A DNA stretch of 64,000 nt from Bacillus sp. FJAT-42376 (GTDB taxonomy: Bacteria; Bacillota; Bacilli; Bacillales; Bacillaceae), in assembly GCF_003816055.1 (NCBI RefSeq), contig NZ_CP033906.1:3038001-3102000 (forward strand), written 5' to 3'. Of the stretch, positions 26,188 to 35,469 are shown piece after piece. The notes under the pieces are model-generated. The model was not told the DNA's origin. It saw only the letters and a list, made by a program, of their open reading frames with translations, and did not search any database. Numbering within the stretch: the first letter of the stretch is position 1; every line of letters begins with the position of its first letter. Made by a program: the position numbers and the translations under genes.

Positions 26188-26959
26188 GCTGATGTCCCTC
26201 CCCATGATGGTCATGAGTTAAAACATGTACCGGGTGACCGTAATAATCCGACAGAGACTGCCCATTCACTTCATCAAATTCCTGAGGGGACCCATGGAAG
26301 TGCAGCGTTTTATTTAAACACGCAACCTGTGTTACTTTATCCGAAATGGTTCCGACATCGTGTGTGACGAGTATTAGCGTAATTCCAAGTCTTTTGTTTA
26401 AATCTTTAAGCATACTGTAAAAATTTTGGACGGATGCTGAATCCACTCCTACTGTCGGTTCATCTAAAATAAGAAGTCTGGGATTGCTGACCAGCGCCCT
26501 GGCAATAAAGGTTCTCTGCTGCTGTCCTCCTGAAAGCTCTCCAATGTTTCTTTTCGAAAACTCTTTAAGTCCGACTGCATCAATCGCCTCACTGACTTTT
26601 TGCCGGTCTGCAGCATTCATGTACCTGAACAATCCAAGCTTGCTTGTCAGTCCGCTCGCTACCACTTCAAAAACAGAAGCGGGAAATCCGGTATTAAAAC
26701 TATTGGCTTTTTGTGAAACAAACCCGATCTCATGCCAATTTTTAAATTTACGCATTTCTTCTCCAAACAGCCGGATGCTCCCTTTTTGCGGTTTCAGCAA
26801 ACCAAGAAGGCATTTCAAGAGAGTGGTCTTGCCGGAGCCATTCGGTCCGACCAGACCGATAAAAGCTCCCTCAACTACTGTCAGGTTAATATCGTCGAGC
26901 ACTTTATTCCGGTCATATGTATAAGACAAATGACTGATTTCAATAACAGGATGTGTCAT
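26180..26959 (-). CDS. znuC: Zinc ABC transporter ATPase (ZnuC-like) with His-rich tail
   Basis: 259 aa. Walker A GPNGSGKTT, signature LSGGQQQR, Walker B LLILDEPTVGVD, switch THD. The C terminus [12 protein letters not shown] is very rich in His, an unusual feature for an ABC ATPase and suited to metal buffering or sensing. Start at ATG 26959 with GAGGTG 6 nt upstream. First gene of znuC-znuB-zur; a Zur-box-like sequence lies ~115 nt upstream. Confidence 0.88.
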   Translation of the reverse strand: MTHPVIEISHLSYTYDRNKVLDDINLTVVEGAFIGLVGPNGSGKTTLLKCLLGLLKPQKGSIRLFGEEMRKFKNWHEIGFVSQKANSFNTGFPASVFEVVASGLTSKLGLFRYMNAADRQKVSEAIDAVGLKEFSKRNIGELSGGQQQRTFIARALVSNPRLLILDEPTVGVDSASVQNFYSMLKDLNKRLGITLILVTHDVGTISDKVTQVACLNKTLHFHGSPQEFDEVNGQSLSDYYGHPVHVLTHDHHGEGHQHD

Positions 26960-27075
26960 CCCTTTCACCTCTTGCACAATAAAATAAGGCTGTCTTCACA
27001 GCATTCATGCGTATGTGCACAGCAAACTTCTGCGCAGAACGCACAGCTGCCATTGATGAAACAGCTGCTTTAACG

Positions 27076-27096
27076 AAAGTAAGAACGATTACGATT
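27076..27096 (-). promoter_or_regulatory. Candidate Zur box upstream of znuC-znuB-zur
   Basis: On the minus strand the left half AAATCGTAAT is an exact match to one arm of the Bacillus Zur box; the other arm matches in only 5 of 10 positions. Lies 117-137 nt upstream of znuC. Confidence 0.5.
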
Positions 27097-27190
27097 TAGA
27101 CGCCAAAAGAAAAAGGCCGCTTATTAGGCAAGCCATTTTATATAACCATGAAATTATACATCCCATTGCTGACTTTGTAAAGCAGGAGTA

Positions 27191-28072
27191 TTAATGAATA
27201 GCAGATTTAAATCGGGCACCATGTGTTTCCTGAGTATTCATAATCGTGAGAAAGGCATTATCGTCGATTTCATAAATGATGGACTTTAATTTGGTCACTT
27301 CAAGTCTTGTAACGACGGCATATATCACTTCCGTGTCTTCATCTGAATAGCCGCCTTTTCCTTTCAACTTGGTTGTTCCGCGCCCAAGCCGGTGCAAAAT
27401 CGCATCTGAAACTTCCTCATACTGCTCTGTCACTATGATGACGGCTTTTGTCTCATCCAATCCCTGAATAACCGTATCAATTGTCTTAAAGGCGATATAA
27501 TACGTCATCACCGAATACATTGCCTGCTCAGGACCAAAAACGAAAGCAGCCCAGGCAAAAATGAAGATATTAATAAACATGACGAATTCCCCAACGGATA
27601 CCGGAAGGCGCTTCGTCATCAGGATTCCAAGGATTTCAGTTCCATCCAGGGATCCTCCATTCCGGATAACCAGCCCCACTCCCAATCCTAATATGAGTCC
27701 GCCAAATACCGTTGCAAGAATCGGTTCTGAAGTGAATGGCTTGAGATGGTGAAGGGACTCTTCGATTACAGCGAGAGCAATGACACCAAAAATAGAAGAA
27801 ATCATAAAGGTTTTCCCAATATGTTTGTATCCTGAATACATAAATGGAAGGTTCAGTACAACAACAAGCGTACCAAAGCTGATAAAAGACCATTGCGCGG
27901 GGGTTATATGATCTAGGATCAAGGATATACCAATAATTCCTCCGTCAATAATATTGTTTGGAACAAGAAAGAGTTCAAGGGCAATGGCCGCAAGCGAAGC
28001 TCCAATAATAATCATAATAAATCGGTAAACGGTTCTCCCAAACTTTTCTTTACGATGCTGTCTTTTTTCCAT
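27191..28072 (-). CDS. yqfU: YitT-family membrane protein (YqfU, DUF161/DUF2179)
   Basis: 293 aa: about five to six membrane helices ([21 protein letters not shown] is typical), then a C-terminal cytoplasmic DUF2179 domain (~215-293, ending [16 protein letters not shown]). Start taken at the second in-frame ATG, with GGAG 8 nt upstream, which gives the same length as B. subtilis YqfU. Function unknown. Confidence 0.85.
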   Translation of the reverse strand: MEKRQHRKEKFGRTVYRFIMIIIGASLAAIALELFLVPNNIIDGGIIGISLILDHITPAQWSFISFGTLVVVLNLPFMYSGYKHIGKTFMISSIFGVIALAVIEESLHHLKPFTSEPILATVFGGLILGLGVGLVIRNGGSLDGTEILGILMTKRLPVSVGEFVMFINIFIFAWAAFVFGPEQAMYSVMTYYIAFKTIDTVIQGLDETKAVIIVTEQYEEVSDAILHRLGRGTTKLKGKGGYSDEDTEVIYAVVTRLEVTKLKSIIYEIDDNAFLTIMNTQETHGARFKSAIH

Positions 28073-28373
28073 TGTTCTCTCCTTTTTCATTTTATTTACA
28101 GGCTGTTTTCTCGCTTCTTTAAATGATTAACAGTCATGAATCTGCGGGACGTGCGGCTTCTTCCCCTGCCGCTTCATTTCCTTTTAACACCCAGGGTAAA
28201 AGAGATAAAAACCGCATTCTTTTAGAGACCAGCCTATTTTTATTCATGAAAACTTTATAAGCCCATATGTATATGGTATCCTTCGTCAACTCAGGAGGAG
28301 AAGCGGTCTAGCCTCATTATTCCGCACATATTAGGCACCAACCCATATATTGTGGTGAGAGGAGGGTTCATTC
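28073..28373. other. Divergent intergenic region between yqfU and yqfT
   Basis: About 300 bp. I see only the yqfT ribosome site GGAGGG and AT-rich stretches around 28240-28280 that could hold promoters; no confident promoter, operator or repeat. Confidence 0.4.
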
Positions 28374-28628
28374 TTGATCCTATTTCAAAAAATCATTAAC
28401 CAGAAAGTCAATTCCATTACTGCAGATGAGCTGCTTCAGCTGGCTAAACAAAATCAGCTTTCCATCAGTCCGGCCCAGGCAGCGCAAATTGTTAAAGTAA
28501 TCAAAGGGAAAAATGTAAACATTTTTGATGAGAACGAAAGAAGAAAACTGCTTGCCACGATCTCGGCCATAACGTCACCCGCTACGGCACAGCAGGTGGA
28601 TCAGCTTTTTAAGCAGTTTGTTAAATAG
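28374..28628 (+). CDS. yqfT: DUF2624-family small protein (YqfT)
   Basis: 84 aa, helical, soluble, no Cys. Start codon is TTG at 28374, chosen because GAGGAGGG lies 8 nt upstream and the product has the same length as B. subtilis YqfT. The second half (VIKGKNVNIFDENERRKLL) is the conserved DUF2624 part. Function unknown. Confidence 0.82.
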   Translation: MILFQKIINQKVNSITADELLQLAKQNQLSISPAQAAQIVKVIKGKNVNIFDENERRKLLATISAITSPATAQQVDQLFKQFVK

Positions 28629-28678
28629 GATATGTAAAACTAAACTCCGCTATTACGGCTTTTCCGCAAAGAAAAGCA

Positions 28679-28710
28679 CAAAAAGGCTGTCTGGTTCAGA
28701 CAGCCTTTTC
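28679..28710. terminator. Bidirectional terminator between yqfT and nfo
   Basis: Stem AAAAGGCTGTCTG / CAGACAGCCTTTT with a 3-nt loop between convergent stops. Confidence 0.88.
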
Positions 28711-28715
28711 CCTAT

Positions 28716-29609
28716 TCATTGACTGACTATTTTGCTCAATACATCTTTATCAAATTTCTTTGAGCGGATCATCTCAATTTCAAATTTATATGGCGGTTTT
28801 TTATTTTTCTTATCCTCTCCTACATAAGGAGTTTCAAGAATTTTCGGTACATCTGAAAGCTTCGGATGATGGACAATATGAAGAAGCGCATCAAAGCCGA
28901 TATGGCCAAAGCCGAAATTTTCATGGCGGTCTTTTCTGGCGCCGATTGGGTTTTTGCTGTCATTTACATGCAGAACCTTTAAACGTTCGAGACCGATAAT
29001 CCGGTCAAACTCATCCAGCACACCGTCAAAATTATTGATCAGGTCATAGCCTGCGTCATGTGTATGGCATGTATCAAAGCATACGGATAAGTGCTCATTA
29101 TAATGAACGCCTTCCATAATTTTTGCAAGTTCTTCAAAGCTGGAACCAATTTCGGATCCTTTGCCTGCCATTGTCTCAAGAGCAATCTGAACGGTCTGAT
29201 CCTTTACAATCACTTCATTCAGTCCCTCAATGATTTTCTTTATTCCCTCTTCGGCACCGGCTCCGACATGTGCACCTGGATGGAGGACAATCTGCTTAGC
29301 GCCAAGCGCTGCGGTCCGCTCAATCTCGGACCGCAGAAAATCCACTCCAAGCTCAAAGGTATTCGGATTTACGGAGTTTCCTATGTTAATAATATAAGGG
29401 GCATGGACAATGATCTGATCCATTCCATGATCTCTCATATGAGCCTGTCCGGCTTCAATGTTTAAATCCTCAATCTTTTTCCTTCTTGTGTTTTGAGGGG
29501 CCCCTGTATAAATCATAAAAGTGTTCGCTCCATAGGATGCTGCTTCCTGGCTCGCGGCCAAGAGCATATGTTTCCCGCTCATTGAAACATGAGAGCCGAT
29601 TCTAAGCAT
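28716..29609 (-). CDS. nfo: Endonuclease IV (apurinic/apyrimidinic endonuclease)
   Basis: 297 aa TIM-barrel AP endonuclease that cuts 5' of abasic sites. Zinc-cluster motifs present: [57 protein letters not shown]. Forms a pair with cshB, which ends 11 nt upstream, as in B. subtilis (yqfS-yqfR). Confidence 0.96.
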   Translation of the reverse strand: MLRIGSHVSMSGKHMLLAASQEAASYGANTFMIYTGAPQNTRRKKIEDLNIEAGQAHMRDHGMDQIIVHAPYIINIGNSVNPNTFELGVDFLRSEIERTAALGAKQIVLHPGAHVGAGAEEGIKKIIEGLNEVIVKDQTVQIALETMAGKGSEIGSSFEELAKIMEGVHYNEHLSVCFDTCHTHDAGYDLINNFDGVLDEFDRIIGLERLKVLHVNDSKNPIGARKDRHENFGFGHIGFDALLHIVHHPKLSDVPKILETPYVGEDKKNKKPPYKFEIEMIRSKKFDKDVLSKIVSQ

Positions 29610-29620
29610 ACTGTCCCCTC

Positions 29621-30925
29621 CTACTTCTCTCTTCTTTTGAGTCTGCGCTGTTTCTTCTTAACTTTATCCATTTCCCACTTCATCGCTCTTTTATATCCCG
29701 GTTTTACTTTTTTAGGCTTCCTGATTCCGTGTTTTGCCCGTTCATCTATTTCCCGGTCGGTTTTCGGGCGATTCTTTCTGCGGTGGCGGTCATCTGCCAC
29801 TTTCCAGTCAGATCCGTCCAAATCCTTATATTCAAAGACAATGCCCATTTTTTCAAGCTTAGCCAGGGCGTCCTCATCAGACGTTTCGTAGATTGTAGCT
29901 GCAAGGCCTGAGTATCCTGCACGGGCTGTCCGGCCTACCCGGTGAATATAAAAATCCAAATCCTGAGGCAGCTCGAAATTTATAATGTGGCTGACGCCCT
30001 CAATATCGATTCCCCTGGCTGCAAGATCGGTTGCCACAACGTATTGAAATTCAAGATCATTTACTTGTTTCATTACTTTTTTCCGTTCGCGCGGCGGAAG
30101 TCCTCCGTGAATGCGGCCCACTTTAAGTCCCTTGGCTGCCAGTTCATCCGCTACCGCATCCGCCATCTTTTTCGTATTGGTAAAAACAATGGCCAAATAC
30201 GGATTATACGCTTGCAGCATGTCGAATACGAGCTTTGTTTTATTCCGGTGTCTAAGCGGGACAAGCACATGCTCAATTTTTTCTGCTGCTGCCTGCTTAG
30301 GTGCTACATGTGTAAATTTCGGATTCGCCATATATTTTTTTAAGAACGGCTTTAGTTTTTCAGGTATAGTGGCGGAGAAAACAAGCATTTGAAGCTGCTC
30401 AGGCATACCTCCTGCAATACGGTCGACATCTTCAAGAAAGCCCATATCCAGGATCATATCTGCTTCATCGACAACAAAAGATTTCGCATTGTTAACATGA
30501 AGGGCATTCACTTTTAATAAATCATGGATCCTGCCGGGTGTCCCAATGACAATTTGCGGCTGCTGTTTTAATTTTTCAATGGAACGCTGCTTATCTGTTC
30601 CTCCGGTAAAGCATCTTGCCTGAATCTCCTGATCATGGTGACTGATCAGTTTAAGAACTTCTTTGTAAATCTGATTCGCCAGTTCTCTGGTCGGCGATGT
30701 AATAACGACCTGTACAGTTTGGGAATTAGGATCCAAGTTATTTAATAGGGGAAGCAAATAGGCGTGGGTTTTTCCGGTCCCTGTTTGAGACTGGCCAATA
30801 ACACTTTCTCCTTTTAAAATTGAAGGAATGATTCTTTCCTGTATTTCAGTAGGATTTTTAAACCCTAATTCTTTCACTGCGTCTATTAGAAACGGCTTTA
30901 GCTGTAAACGTTCAAATCTCTCCAT
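29621..30925 (-). CDS. cshB: DEAD-box RNA helicase CshB
   Basis: 434 aa. Q motif ([15 protein letters not shown]), motif I SQTGTGKT, motif II DEAD ([11 protein letters not shown]), motif III SATIP, motif [12 protein letters not shown]. The C-terminal ~60 residues are strongly basic ([10 protein letters not shown] ... [12 protein letters not shown]), an RNA-binding tail typical of CshB. Unwinds structured RNA, notably at low temperature. First gene of the cshB-nfo operon. Confidence 0.92.
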   Translation of the reverse strand: MERFERLQLKPFLIDAVKELGFKNPTEIQERIIPSILKGESVIGQSQTGTGKTHAYLLPLLNNLDPNSQTVQVVITSPTRELANQIYKEVLKLISHHDQEIQARCFTGGTDKQRSIEKLKQQPQIVIGTPGRIHDLLKVNALHVNNAKSFVVDEADMILDMGFLEDVDRIAGGMPEQLQMLVFSATIPEKLKPFLKKYMANPKFTHVAPKQAAAEKIEHVLVPLRHRNKTKLVFDMLQAYNPYLAIVFTNTKKMADAVADELAAKGLKVGRIHGGLPPRERKKVMKQVNDLEFQYVVATDLAARGIDIEGVSHIINFELPQDLDFYIHRVGRTARAGYSGLAATIYETSDEDALAKLEKMGIVFEYKDLDGSDWKVADDRHRRKNRPKTDREIDERAKHGIRKPKKVKPGYKRAMKWEMDKVKKKQRRLKRREK

Positions 30926-31124
30926 AGTTTCAATAACTCCCTTAATAATCTGCCATCCTGTCTGCAGATGTTCCGAATCCGGACAGGTTTAACCATTTTC
31001 ACATTATAAACGATAAATGGACAAAACACCAACCTTCCCCAAAGTCTTTTCTATTGAAAAGAAAAACATTTTTTCCGCTGATGCATATTCTGTAATAGGT
31101 AACAGGAGAGAAAGGAGTACGATT

Positions 31125-31808
31125 ATGTTTCCACAGAGACCTATGCCGCCAGGCGGCGTTCAGGGAAGAGGATTCATGCCGGGTCCGTTTTCAGGAGGCG
31201 GACCGTTTCCGGGCAGCGGAGGACCCCCTTTCTCCGGAAGGCAGCCGTTTAACGGTCAGCTCCCGGGTGGAAGAGGGCTTCTTCAAGGAGGAAATTTCGG
31301 ACGACTCGGAGGGCAAAGCGGTTTAGGAGGGCCCCAGGGGTTTGGAGGAATCAATGGATTCAATGGCGGGCAGATTCCGGGAGCTCAGCAGGCAGCCGGG
31401 GGCGGCATAAGAGGTTTGCTTTCCAGATTTATGCCTTCAGCCGGCGGGGCGGGAAATATTGCAGGAGCTGCCCAGCAGGGAATTACAGGGCTTGCAAATC
31501 CATCCAATATCACAGGAATGCTCGGGAATGTCCAAAAGGTTCTTGGAATGGCCCAGCAGGTTACACCAATGGTGCAGCAGTACGGCCCGCTCGTAAGAAA
31601 TCTTCCAGCTATGATTAAGATGTTCAGCCAATTGAACAGCGATGACGGAGATGAGGGCAGTACGTCTGAAGAGAAACCTCAGCCCAGTCAAAAGGCTGTG
31701 AGCCCCAAAAACACGGAGGAAGCTTCTGAAAGCATCGTGCCCGAAGAAGAATACTCTGACCGGCCTGTAACAGACCCAGGTACATCAAAACCTAGACTTT
31801 ATGTATAA
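31125..31808 (+). CDS. yqfQ: Gly/Pro-rich VrrA/YqfQ-family protein
   Basis: 227 aa. The first ~125 residues are low-complexity Gly/Pro/Gln/Phe (PFPGSGGPPFSGRQPFNG), followed by a conserved hydrophobic part (MLGNVQKVLGMAQQVTPMVQQYGPLVRNLPAMIKMF) and an acidic Ser/Glu tail. This is the YqfQ/VrrA layout; members are linked to spores. ATG at 31125 with AAGGAG upstream; the longer frame to 31017 has no ribosome site. Repeat number in the Gly/Pro region may vary between strains. Confidence 0.8.
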   Translation: MFPQRPMPPGGVQGRGFMPGPFSGGGPFPGSGGPPFSGRQPFNGQLPGGRGLLQGGNFGRLGGQSGLGGPQGFGGINGFNGGQIPGAQQAAGGGIRGLLSRFMPSAGGAGNIAGAAQQGITGLANPSNITGMLGNVQKVLGMAQQVTPMVQQYGPLVRNLPAMIKMFSQLNSDDGDEGSTSEEKPQPSQKAVSPKNTEEASESIVPEEEYSDRPVTDPGTSKPRLYV

Positions 31809-31856
31809 GAGTTTTGTATTCTTCCCTCCATTTCGATATAATAATGGCAGGTAATG

Positions 31857-31884
31857 AGAAAAAGCCGGTAACCGGCTTTTTTCC
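31857..31884 (+). terminator. Intrinsic terminator after yqfQ
   Basis: Palindrome AAAAGCCGGTTACCGGCTTTT-like (arms AAAAGCCGGT / ACCGGCTTTT) plus T-run, ~50 nt after the stop and ~35 nt before ispH. Confidence 0.85.
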
Positions 31885-31920
31885 GTTTCATTGCCTGATC
31901 ATCCTTTAGGAGGAAGATAC

Positions 31921-32865
31921 ATGGATGTCATTAAAATTGCCCCGCGCGGATATTGCTATGGCGTTGTTGATGCGATGGTCATTGCGAAGAACGCTGCGAT
32001 GGATAAAACACTGCCAAGACCGATCTACATTTTAGGTATGATCGTTCATAATAAACACGTAACGGATGCATTTGAGGAAGAAGGAATTATTACCCTGGAC
32101 GGGACGAACCGTCTTGAAATTATGGAGAAGGTAGATAAAGGCACGGTTATTTTCACGGCACACGGTGTTTCACCTGAAGTCCGCCGTATTGCTGAAGAAA
32201 AAGGCCTTGTCAGCATTGATGCTACTTGCCCTGATGTAACAAGGACGCACGACTTAATCAGAGATGTTAAGGAGAAGGGCTATGAGGTCATCTACATTGG
32301 GAAAAAGGGCCACCCGGAACCCGAAGGTGCTGTCGGAGTCGCTCCTGAGATTGTTCATTTAATCGAAAGCGTGGAAGATGCAGAAGCTCTTGACATACAA
32401 TCCGAAAAAATCATAGTGACGAATCAGACAACGATGAGCCAATGGGATGTCTACGATATCATGGAAAAAGTAAAAGAGAAATATCCTCACGTAGAATTTC
32501 ACCAGGAAATATGCCTTGCCACACAGGTTCGCCAGGAAGCTGTAGCCGAACAGGCAAAAGAAGCCGATTTAACCATTGTTGTCGGTGATCCGAAGAGCAA
32601 CAATTCAAACCGGCTTGCCCAGGTTTCCGAACAAATTGCCGGAACACCTGCCTACCGGATTTCCAATTTATCCGAGTTAAAACTGGAATGGCTGAAAGGC
32701 GTTAAAAAGGTTGCCATCACAGCCGGAGCTTCAACTCCGACCCCTATTACAAAAGAGGTCATTGCGTTTCTCGAGCAATATGAAGAAGATGAAAACAAGG
32801 TTTGGGAAGTGGTGCACTCTGTGCCGCTCAGTAAAATCCTTCCGAAAGTACGCACGAAAAAGTAA
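31921..32865 (+). CDS. ispH: 4-hydroxy-3-methylbut-2-enyl diphosphate reductase (IspH/LytB)
   Basis: 314 aa, the last MEP-pathway enzyme, making IPP and DMAPP from HMBPP. The three cluster cysteines are in [17 protein letters not shown] and [10 protein letters not shown]; the catalytic Glu lies in the VTNQTT-region fold. ATG at 31921 with AGGAGG 7 nt upstream gives exactly the B. subtilis length. Downstream is a bidirectional terminator. Confidence 0.96.
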   Translation: MDVIKIAPRGYCYGVVDAMVIAKNAAMDKTLPRPIYILGMIVHNKHVTDAFEEEGIITLDGTNRLEIMEKVDKGTVIFTAHGVSPEVRRIAEEKGLVSIDATCPDVTRTHDLIRDVKEKGYEVIYIGKKGHPEPEGAVGVAPEIVHLIESVEDAEALDIQSEKIIVTNQTTMSQWDVYDIMEKVKEKYPHVEFHQEICLATQVRQEAVAEQAKEADLTIVVGDPKSNNSNRLAQVSEQIAGTPAYRISNLSELKLEWLKGVKKVAITAGASTPTPITKEVIAFLEQYEEDENKVWEVVHSVPLSKILPKVRTKK

Positions 32866-32980
32866 AGAAGAAGGTTCTGATCTAGTTTCTTTCCCCTTTT
32901 TGCTTCATGAGTCCGGCTCCGGTATGCATGAAGCGGTGAGCCGGACACCATACCAGGATTATTTAAAATGCAAGCAGAAA

Positions 32981-33036
32981 AACAAAACCCTCTGGATGCT
33001 CACAGATGCTTGAGCGCTCAGGGGGTTTTGTTTTTT
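32981..33036. terminator. Bidirectional terminator between ispH and yqfO
   Basis: Outer stem AACAAAACCCTCTG / CAGGGGGTTTTGTT (one wobble) around a structured loop; T-runs follow on both strands. Sequence resembles the terminator at 24697-24732. Confidence 0.8.
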
Positions 33037-33049
33037 TGAAGGATTTTCC

Positions 33050-34171
33050 TTACACAAATTTAAAAGGGTCGGTATGGACTTCTGAGGGCAGAATGCTGAC
33101 TTCATATTTTTTTTCTTCACAAAGGGATAGCATCAAGTCCGTGACACCCTGCTTCATTACCTTTTCTACATTATGCCCCGGGTCAATCACGTTCAGGCCC
33201 ATCATCATGGCATCGTGTGCAGTATGGTAATAAAGGTCCCCAGTTACATAAACATCCGCACCGCTGTACTTGGCATCGTGCAAATATTTATTTCCGTCGC
33301 CTCCAAGCACCGCGCATTTTTTCACCTTTGCATTTAAATCTCCCACAACCCGGACAGTTTCCACATCCAGTGCCTTTTTCACAAACTCGGCAAACTCTCC
33401 AAGCGTCATTTCCTTTTCGAGTTTTCCAACCCTGCCCAGTCCCAAATCGAGACCCTTTTGATCCAGTGTATGGATGTCAAAAGCTGCTTCTTCGTATGGG
33501 TGTGCTTTCAGCATGGCAGAAAGGAGTTTCTTTTCCAGTGTCGAAGGATAGATTGTTTCGATCCGCACTTCTTCTGCTTCCTCCAATTTTCCAGCCTCTC
33601 CGATAAACGGTGAAGAACCTTCCAGCGGGAGGAAAGTACCCGTTCCGTTTGCTGAAAACGAGCAATGACTATAGTTGCCGATATTCCCTGCCCCGGCATC
33701 CCCCATCGCTTTTCTAACCGCTTCTGCATGAGTAGAAGGAACAAAAACCGTCATTTTCTTAAGTTTTTCTTCTGCTGTCGGGGATAGAACTTTTGTATCC
33801 TGCAAATGTAAGGCCTGAGCAAGCATATCATTTACTCCGCCATCTGCTACATCAAGATTTGTATGGGCCGCATAAACGGCAATGTCGTGTTTGATGCACT
33901 TTTCCAGCAGCTTACCGGCAGGCTGATCCGTTCTTACATGTTTAAGAGGTCTGAATATCGGGGGATGGTGGGCAATGATTAATTCACAGTTCTGTTCGAT
34001 TGCTTCATCCACCACTTCATCGAGAACATCCAGTGCAATCAGGATTTTTTTTACCGGTTTATGGAGGGTTCCAATTTGAAGGCCGATTTTATCGCCTTCC
34101 ACCGCATAGCGCTTCGGAGAAAAACTCTCAAACAATTCAATGATTTCATACCCGTTTGGAATCTTACTCAT
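33050..34171 (-). CDS. yqfO: Nif3/YqfO family protein (DUF34)
   Basis: 373 aa. The conserved two-halved NIF3 domain has LIIAHHPPIF and the C-terminal GDLYYHTAHDA metal-binding motifs; the inserted PII-like domain (~130-235) has HPYEEAAFDIHTL. Toroidal hexamer-forming family, sometimes annotated as GTP cyclohydrolase 1 type 2; the true role is unsettled. Overlaps trmK by 4 nt, forming cccA-independent operon trmK-yqfO. Confidence 0.9.
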   Translation of the reverse strand: MSKIPNGYEIIELFESFSPKRYAVEGDKIGLQIGTLHKPVKKILIALDVLDEVVDEAIEQNCELIIAHHPPIFRPLKHVRTDQPAGKLLEKCIKHDIAVYAAHTNLDVADGGVNDMLAQALHLQDTKVLSPTAEEKLKKMTVFVPSTHAEAVRKAMGDAGAGNIGNYSHCSFSANGTGTFLPLEGSSPFIGEAGKLEEAEEVRIETIYPSTLEKKLLSAMLKAHPYEEAAFDIHTLDQKGLDLGLGRVGKLEKEMTLGEFAEFVKKALDVETVRVVGDLNAKVKKCAVLGGDGNKYLHDAKYSGADVYVTGDLYYHTAHDAMMMGLNVIDPGHNVEKVMKQGVTDLMLSLCEEKKYEVSILPSEVHTDPFKFV

Positions 34172-34878
34172 GTCAGTACCTCCTCAGCCATTTTAATAAG
34201 CTCTTCCATATCCTGTCGTCTCTTGATTGATTCTTCCGTACTTTTCCCTTTCTCAATCTGGGAAATGACGGATGTCCAATGTGCTTTTTCCCGAGTCCAT
34301 TTTTTTAGAAATACTTCATTTTTCTCCTGCATGAGAAAGGGACCATATAAAATAGCTGCCGCTTCATTCTTGTGTTCATATGGCTTCATCGGGTTCCCTT
34401 TCTCAGCCACAAGGATTTCATAGATCTTTTGATCTTCTTCCAGAATCGATTCAGCGATGAGCTCCCAGCCATTGGCGATCAGCCAGGTCCGAACATGATT
34501 GGCATGCACATTTGGCTGCAGGACGAGTCTTTCGGCCCGCTCCAGTTTGTTTTTGCCATCTTCAAGAATTTTGGCGATTAACCCGCCGCCCATTCCTGCA
34601 ATCGTGATGCACGTTGCTTCGGATGGTTTCAAAACAGCAAGCCCGTCTCCTTTGCGGACATCAATCTGATTACTCAAACCGGTCTTTTCTACCTGCTTAA
34701 CCGCAGATTGATAAGGGCCTTCAACGACCTCTCCGGCAATTGCTTTTTGGATTTTCCCATTCATGACAGCATAGCTGGGAAGATAAGCATGATCGGAGCC
34801 GATATCTGCAAGGATCGCTCCTTCAGGGATAAAGTCCGCTACGGCACTAAGTCTTTTTGATAATTTCATTTCATTCAT
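34168..34878 (-). CDS. trmK: tRNA (adenine22-N1)-methyltransferase
   Basis: 236 aa. SAM-binding motif I is LADIGSDHAYLPSYA, motif IV is CITIAGMGGGLIAKIL. A C-terminal coiled-coil part (MQEKNEVFLKKW ...) fits TrmK, which makes m1A22 in tRNA. ATG with AAAGGTGACATC upstream. Translationally coupled to yqfO. Confidence 0.92.
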   Translation of the reverse strand: MNEMKLSKRLSAVADFIPEGAILADIGSDHAYLPSYAVMNGKIQKAIAGEVVEGPYQSAVKQVEKTGLSNQIDVRKGDGLAVLKPSEATCITIAGMGGGLIAKILEDGKNKLERAERLVLQPNVHANHVRTWLIANGWELIAESILEEDQKIYEILVAEKGNPMKPYEHKNEAAAILYGPFLMQEKNEVFLKKWTREKAHWTSVISQIEKGKSTEESIKRRQDMEELIKMAEEVLT

Positions 34879-34954
34879 GATGTCACCTTTTGTCCATATA
34901 ATATGTAGATCCTCTCTTATTTTAGGTGATGTGCTCCGCTATGTCCAACAGGCA

Positions 34955-34980
34955 AAACAAAAACCCCTTCAAGAGGGGTT
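34955..34980 (-). terminator. Intrinsic terminator after cccA
   Basis: Stem AACCCCT / AGGGGTT (arms extend with flanking bases) then TTTTGTTTT on the minus strand, immediately after the cccA stop. Confidence 0.82.
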
Positions 34981-34983
34981 CAA

Positions 34984-35343
34984 TTATTTCAGTTCGGATA
35001 CCCATTTTGCCATTTCGGCTAGTTTCTTATCATCCGGTACGAGATTGGCCGGCATTCCGCCGCCTCCGTTTTTAATGCGGTTTTTGATTTCATCAACACT
35101 TAAATCATTGCCTGCAAGCTTCGGTCCAACCCCGCCCTCATAGTTCTCTCCATGGCAGGATATACATTTTCCCTTGTAAATTTCTTCGGGGGACATATTG
35201 GCGATATCTTCTGTTTTCGGCTTCTCTTTTTCTCCGCCGGCCATTTCCTTCCCGTCACCGATTCCTTTGACTGAAAACAAGAGCATGAGTCCAATACCGA
35301 AAATAGCAATTAAAGCAAAAGGAATTAGCGGATTCCGTTTCAT
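34984..35343 (-). CDS. cccA: Membrane-anchored cytochrome c-550
   Basis: 119 aa. N-terminal membrane anchor (MKRNPLIPFALIAIFGIGLMLL), charged linker, then a class I cytochrome c domain with the haem site CISCH and the axial Met in GGGGMPANL. Electron carrier on the outer face of the membrane. ATG at 35343 with GGAGGAG upstream; length agrees with B. subtilis CccA. Confidence 0.93.
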   Translation of the reverse strand: MKRNPLIPFALIAIFGIGLMLLFSVKGIGDGKEMAGGEKEKPKTEDIANMSPEEIYKGKCISCHGENYEGGVGPKLAGNDLSVDEIKNRIKNGGGGMPANLVPDDKKLAEMAKWVSELK

Positions 35344-35469
35344 GATTTCTCCTCCCAGACTTCGTCTCATATGTAAAAACAGACGTAAACTTCCTTCATT
35401 TTACTTTATATTGGAGGGAAGGAAAAGAGAATTAACCTAATTTAATCCAATAAAACCACCTTTTATCAT

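Noticed and set aside
31125..31500. Gly/Pro-rich start of yqfQ as a collagen-like or antigenic repeat protein
   Set aside because: No regular Gly-X-Y periodicity; the layout is that of YqfQ/VrrA.
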